Shown in pieces: positions 60,480-64,000 of a DNA stretch of 64,000 nt. The first letter of the stretch is position 1. Each line of letters starts with the position of its first letter. This DNA is from Vanilla planifolia (Eukaryota; Streptophyta; Magnoliopsida; Asparagales; Orchidaceae). A program made the position numbers and the translations under genes. The notes beneath the pieces are model-generated. The model ran no database searches, was not told the DNA's origin, and worked only from the letters and a program-made list of their open reading frames with translations. Location of the stretch: contig CM043877.1 in NCBI GenBank assembly GCA_023846275.1, positions 9,903,107-9,967,106 of the forward strand, given 5' to 3'.

Positions 60480-61960
60480 ACTTTGAAGAATCCTAAAGAC
60501 ATCCCCCCAAAGGTGGAAGAGATTAAAAGCAATGCGAAGGAACTTCTCAAAACCAAAGTACTAAGGCCAAGCAATTCATCATTTAGAATGCTAACAATAA
60601 TGATATCAAACAAGGATAGAGGATAGTGAATTTAAGTCGATTATTCTACATTAAAAAAAATCACAACGAAAAATCAAATCCTATACCTTAAATCAATGAC
60701 TTTTTCACCAATTGGAAGATGCATGGGTCTTCACAAAGTTGAACTTAAATTTGCATACCATCGAATTCAAGTTCATGTAAAGAATACTTTAAAAACTACA
60801 TTCAAAATCCTACAAAGATCATAAAACTGGCTTGTCATTCCATTCCTCGCACGCAATACAGTAGCCAATTTCAAGCGAATAATGAACATCTTGATCTTGA
60901 GATCCTATATCGATGATTTCATGATCGCGTATTTGGATATATTGATTTATAGCCATGATTTCAGCAAACACAAAGAGAATGATCAGAAGGTCTTTAAACC
61001 ACTCTAGCAGAACTAACTAAAGCTGAACTTGAAGAAACATGACTTTAGATTATTAGCCCTACTTCATTTGGGAACTGAGGTCAAAAATACAAAAAATCAA
61101 GTTTAATGAAGGCAAAGCCACAATTATTTGCAATTCAAAAACCCATCAACATTACAGAGATTCAAAGTCTCATCAAGAGGTTTTCTAAGAAAACAACACA
61201 ATTCACAACCTCATTTAAGCCAACAAAACATTTGAATGGAACATGAGAACATATTTGTCTCGTTAAATAAACCCAAATGCAAAGTCGTTGTATTAGCCTT
61301 GCCTGAAAATACAACAACTTTCGAAGCCAAGGTAGATGTTTCAGGCCACATGATCGAGTGATAATTCTACAACATGAAAGATTTATAGCATATTATTTGA
61401 CAAGTTACAAGGTGCTTAGAGAGCTTACCAAATGCATGATAAATAATCAAAAGCATTACAACAAGCTGTGAAACATCAAATGTCTTGTCTACTTAAAATG
61501 AAGACTAACTTCCATTCCAATCGTTGAGACTACAAATTCTCGTAGTCTCAAACCAGGATTCAACATGTGCAACATCTTAAAATGAATATCTTATCTTCAA
61601 TAGCATAATCAAGAAGTTAAATGTAAGAAAGGAGTTTAGAACAAATTAGTTAACATGCTATCAAGACCCCTGATAAGTCATCTGTGCTTACAATTATGTA
61701 GATTCAACTGAAGAAGCATTAGAATTTGTTGGAGTATGTTGAAGGAAAACATTATTGTGAGAACATAGAAGAAATGCTAGTCAACAAACCCTCGCCATTT
61801 TCACTTTACGTTAAATAAATGTAGAGCAGATTATTGGATTTGGGAAGAACATGCATCTAAAGCATTAGGACATTTCTGAGTAAATAAGACTATACTCAAT
61901 TTGTAAATACATGTCTATTAAATAGTTTTTTCACACAGATACCTATCAGGTCCTTATTTT
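60480..61960 (+). mobile_element. Decayed Ty3/gypsy pol (RT, RNase H, start of integrase)
   Basis: Plus-strand frames with stops and shifts give PPKVEEIKSNAKELLKTKVL and then RPSNSSF (60505-60585), the RT entry block. LHKVELKFAYHRIQV is at about 60730-60775. YIDDFMIAYLDILIYSHDFS is near 60908-60965, where the catalytic YLDD is reduced to YLD. RNase H traces include LPENTTTFEAKVDVSGHMIE (61300-61360). GHFxVNKT near 61870-61890 marks the zinc-binding start of integrase. No intact frame remains, so the element is dead. No LTR was recognised. Confidence 0.78.
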
Positions 61961-62689
61961 GCAATTTCCATTAAGCTACCCTAATGTTAAACTGATGCGT
62001 CTAGATGATGTATCAAGAAATCGAATAGGCCTTCTCTCCCAAAAAAGCAAGTCTTACTAGCAACTTCCACCACTTCTACAACTATGCCGTGGAGATATCA
62101 AGTAAAAGGGCAATTCATCCCAACATTTTCATCGAAATAACCCCCTACATTCCAATGAAAACATAGCTACCCCTTCTAAAGGAAAGAACATCCAAACATG
62201 AATATGGGTTGGAGATAGACATCCAATTGGAGAAAAAGAAAAATCATTATTGATCTTCAAATATAAGAAGCCACTCCCATACTCAGTCAAGGGACCCCAT
62301 CCTTGCCATTACCAACTCTCTAGCAACTACTGAGAACCATCATTTTGAGCTCTTTTTCTCCACTCATTCAATTCCAAAATAACAACACTATCCATTCTCG
62401 TCCCTTAAACCTACTTGGCCTCTTGGAAAGCATTAGAGACTCCATTGTAACCAATCAGGATAGAAAGTCTCCTTTAGCTCTCTCGATATCATGGTTTTGG
62501 CTCAATTGGGATTTTCCATGAAAAAATCTAGCTTATTCTAAGCCTTCTCCCTTTTCTCCACCTTTCTCTTTCCAATGAATCCTTTCACCATAAGTACAAA
62601 GTAAATCCCAACCAAGAGATTTAGATTCCACGATAACGAGTACTAAAAAATTAATTTCTACTTCAATATCTTTCTTGCACAACTTGTAA
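61961..62689. other. Junction between two gypsy remnants
   Basis: The integrase core expected after 61.9 kb is not seen. Instead there is C-rich, unassigned DNA that could be an LTR or leader of the next element. The exact boundary is not visible. Confidence 0.4.
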
Positions 62690-64000
62690 GAATGGTAGGC
62701 AACTTCAAAAATACTAGCTCACACACCAAAGCATCCTCCTCATGTACTCAAACATACTCCATTGGTGCACCCAAGGCATCCCTTCAAGAGCAAATGCTAC
62801 AACTCGTGCAGTGCCAAGAAGAAATGTTCAAGGCCATGTCAAAACTCATCGTCGAAGAAATTTAAGTGATGAAAGCCTATACTGTGATTGCTCCTTGTAC
62901 TGCTGAACCCTCAGCCCATGCAATTGACTTTGCTCCAATCATCATGCCACTCGTTCTGCCCATTCCACAACCGAAGACAACCACATCAACGATGTAAAAG
63001 TAAATTCTAGCCCCAACAACACCTCCTACACCCTCAATATGGGCAATTTCAACCAATATTAACCATGTGCCTCCTAATCTCGACGTTCCTCCTGCTCTAA
63101 ACACATCTGCCCCTACCAAAAATACCTTAACTCAAATGCATGATCATGGATGCCTGCCGCAAGAAACAGTATGGGCTTCATGATGTCAAGGAGAAGTAGG
63201 GAAGCATACTTGAAGAAGGTTTGAACAATTCTTGAGATGCCTTGTCCAAAAACAAAAAGATACAAAACCTTGTAGGACAGGTTGCCAGCCTAAGTCAATT
63301 CTTCTTCATATTCATTGATGGAGCAAGCCCCTTCTTCAAAGATATGAAACAAGGCCAAGTAACCTGGACACCTGAGAAGAAGCACACTTTCACACAACTA
63401 AAGGAGTATCTAATCTCTCCCCACATCCTTGATAGTTCAATGCAATGGAAGCTTCTCCTTGCATACCTCTCAATCATCGAGGTTGCATTCAGTGATTCCT
63501 TATTCAAGAAAAAGACATCCAATTGCCCATTTATTATGCCAATCTTGCACAAAAAGCCCAAAGAGACTCATATTCCATTTCTAAAAAGGCTGATCCTAGC
63601 ACTTGACATTGTTTCTTGCTGACTACAACCTTATTTCCAAGCACACAAGATCCAAGTTGTCATAGATAAATTGTGGCCTTATTCTACACTTTGTTGATGC
63701 CTCCAATAAGCTTCAAATTTAGGTCATGGCACTCTAAGAACATGAGATAAATTATGTTTCAAGAGCTTCAATCAAGTCAATGTCCTAGTAAACCTCCTCG
63801 TTAAAAGAATAGCTACAAAGCTATCTCATCCAAATATTCTGCTACCTACCCAGTCCCTATAAGCCAATGGAGCATTAAGGGAACAGATCAATGTATTTAA
63901 GGCAACCTAATAAACCTCAAGGTAACTAAAAGATATCATGTTCTTCATAAACAACAATCAGACCAAATACAAAGTGTTTCTCATCAGACTTCGTCTTACC
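62690..64000 (+). mobile_element. Decayed Ty3/gypsy element: gag-like part and RNase H; runs off window
   Basis: A glutamine-rich, gag-like stretch reads ASLQEQMLQLVQCQEEMFKA around 62780-62840, followed by proline-rich coding-like DNA. A 126-codon open frame at 63242-63622 then reads KIQNLVGQVASLSQFF, PFFKDMKQGQVTWTPEKK and LKEYLISPHIL. This is the RT/RNase H connection and RNase H of Tat/Athila-like gypsy elements. After a frame break, LQPYFQAHKIQVV follows at about 63620-63665. The region that should hold RT between gag and RNase H is mostly missing. The element continues past the window end. Confidence 0.75.

Overview
This window is nuclear DNA of a land plant, very probably a seed plant with a large, repeat-rich genome. 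The evidence is split genes with GT-AG introns, plant-specific gene families, a strongly AT-rich background, and decayed plant-type LTR retrotransposons. Introns of 7-12 kb in one gene and the very low gene density favour a gymnosperm-like genome; that is inference, not proof. No bacterial gene, CRISPR array, rRNA or tRNA was found.

I can support three protein genes. (1) On the minus strand at 5239-5938 are the first two exons of an IAA-amino acid hydrolase (ILR1-like, peptidase M20D family). The rest of the gene is not visible and must lie beyond a long intron or be missing. (2) On the plus strand at 19305-21050 is a complete three-exon DHHC protein S-acyltransferase of 335 residues, close to Arabidopsis PAT11. 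(3) On the minus strand at 24544-53439 is a six-exon, 455-residue gene for a conserved plant protein. It has a basic transit-peptide-like N-terminus, one membrane segment and an LPKWWP motif. I assembled it from far-apart exons: all five junctions are GT-AG, reading phase is kept throughout, and the exon order matches what I recall of the plant family. Its introns are about 7.4, 11.5, 0.15, 0.12 and 8.3 kb. A fourth, uncertain item is a CpG-rich open exon candidate on the minus strand at 14085-14382.

The rest is repeat-derived or featureless AT-rich DNA. Decayed Ty3/gypsy sequence occurs four times: minus strand at about 28.6-31.1 kb inside intron 5 (with a tRNA-Met-like primer-binding site and an LTR-type TATA box), plus strand at about 35.1-36.5 kb inside intron 2 (integrase), plus strand at 60.5-62.0 kb (RT, RNase H, start of integrase), and plus strand at 62.7-64.0 kb (gag-like, then RNase H). 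A LINE C-terminal fragment precedes the acyltransferase gene. Tandem repeats include a nearly identical ~430-bp duplication at 14.5-15.3 kb, a ~65-bp minisatellite at 37.8-38.2 kb, and ~680-bp direct repeats 4 kb apart at 54.1 and 58.1 kb. There is also a perfect 21-bp inverted repeat at 59.4 kb.

The three genes do not form a pathway. They are independent housekeeping-type or hormone-related genes embedded in decayed transposon DNA. CpG dinucleotides are common in their first exons and rare elsewhere, as expected for a heavily methylated genome with unmethylated promoters.
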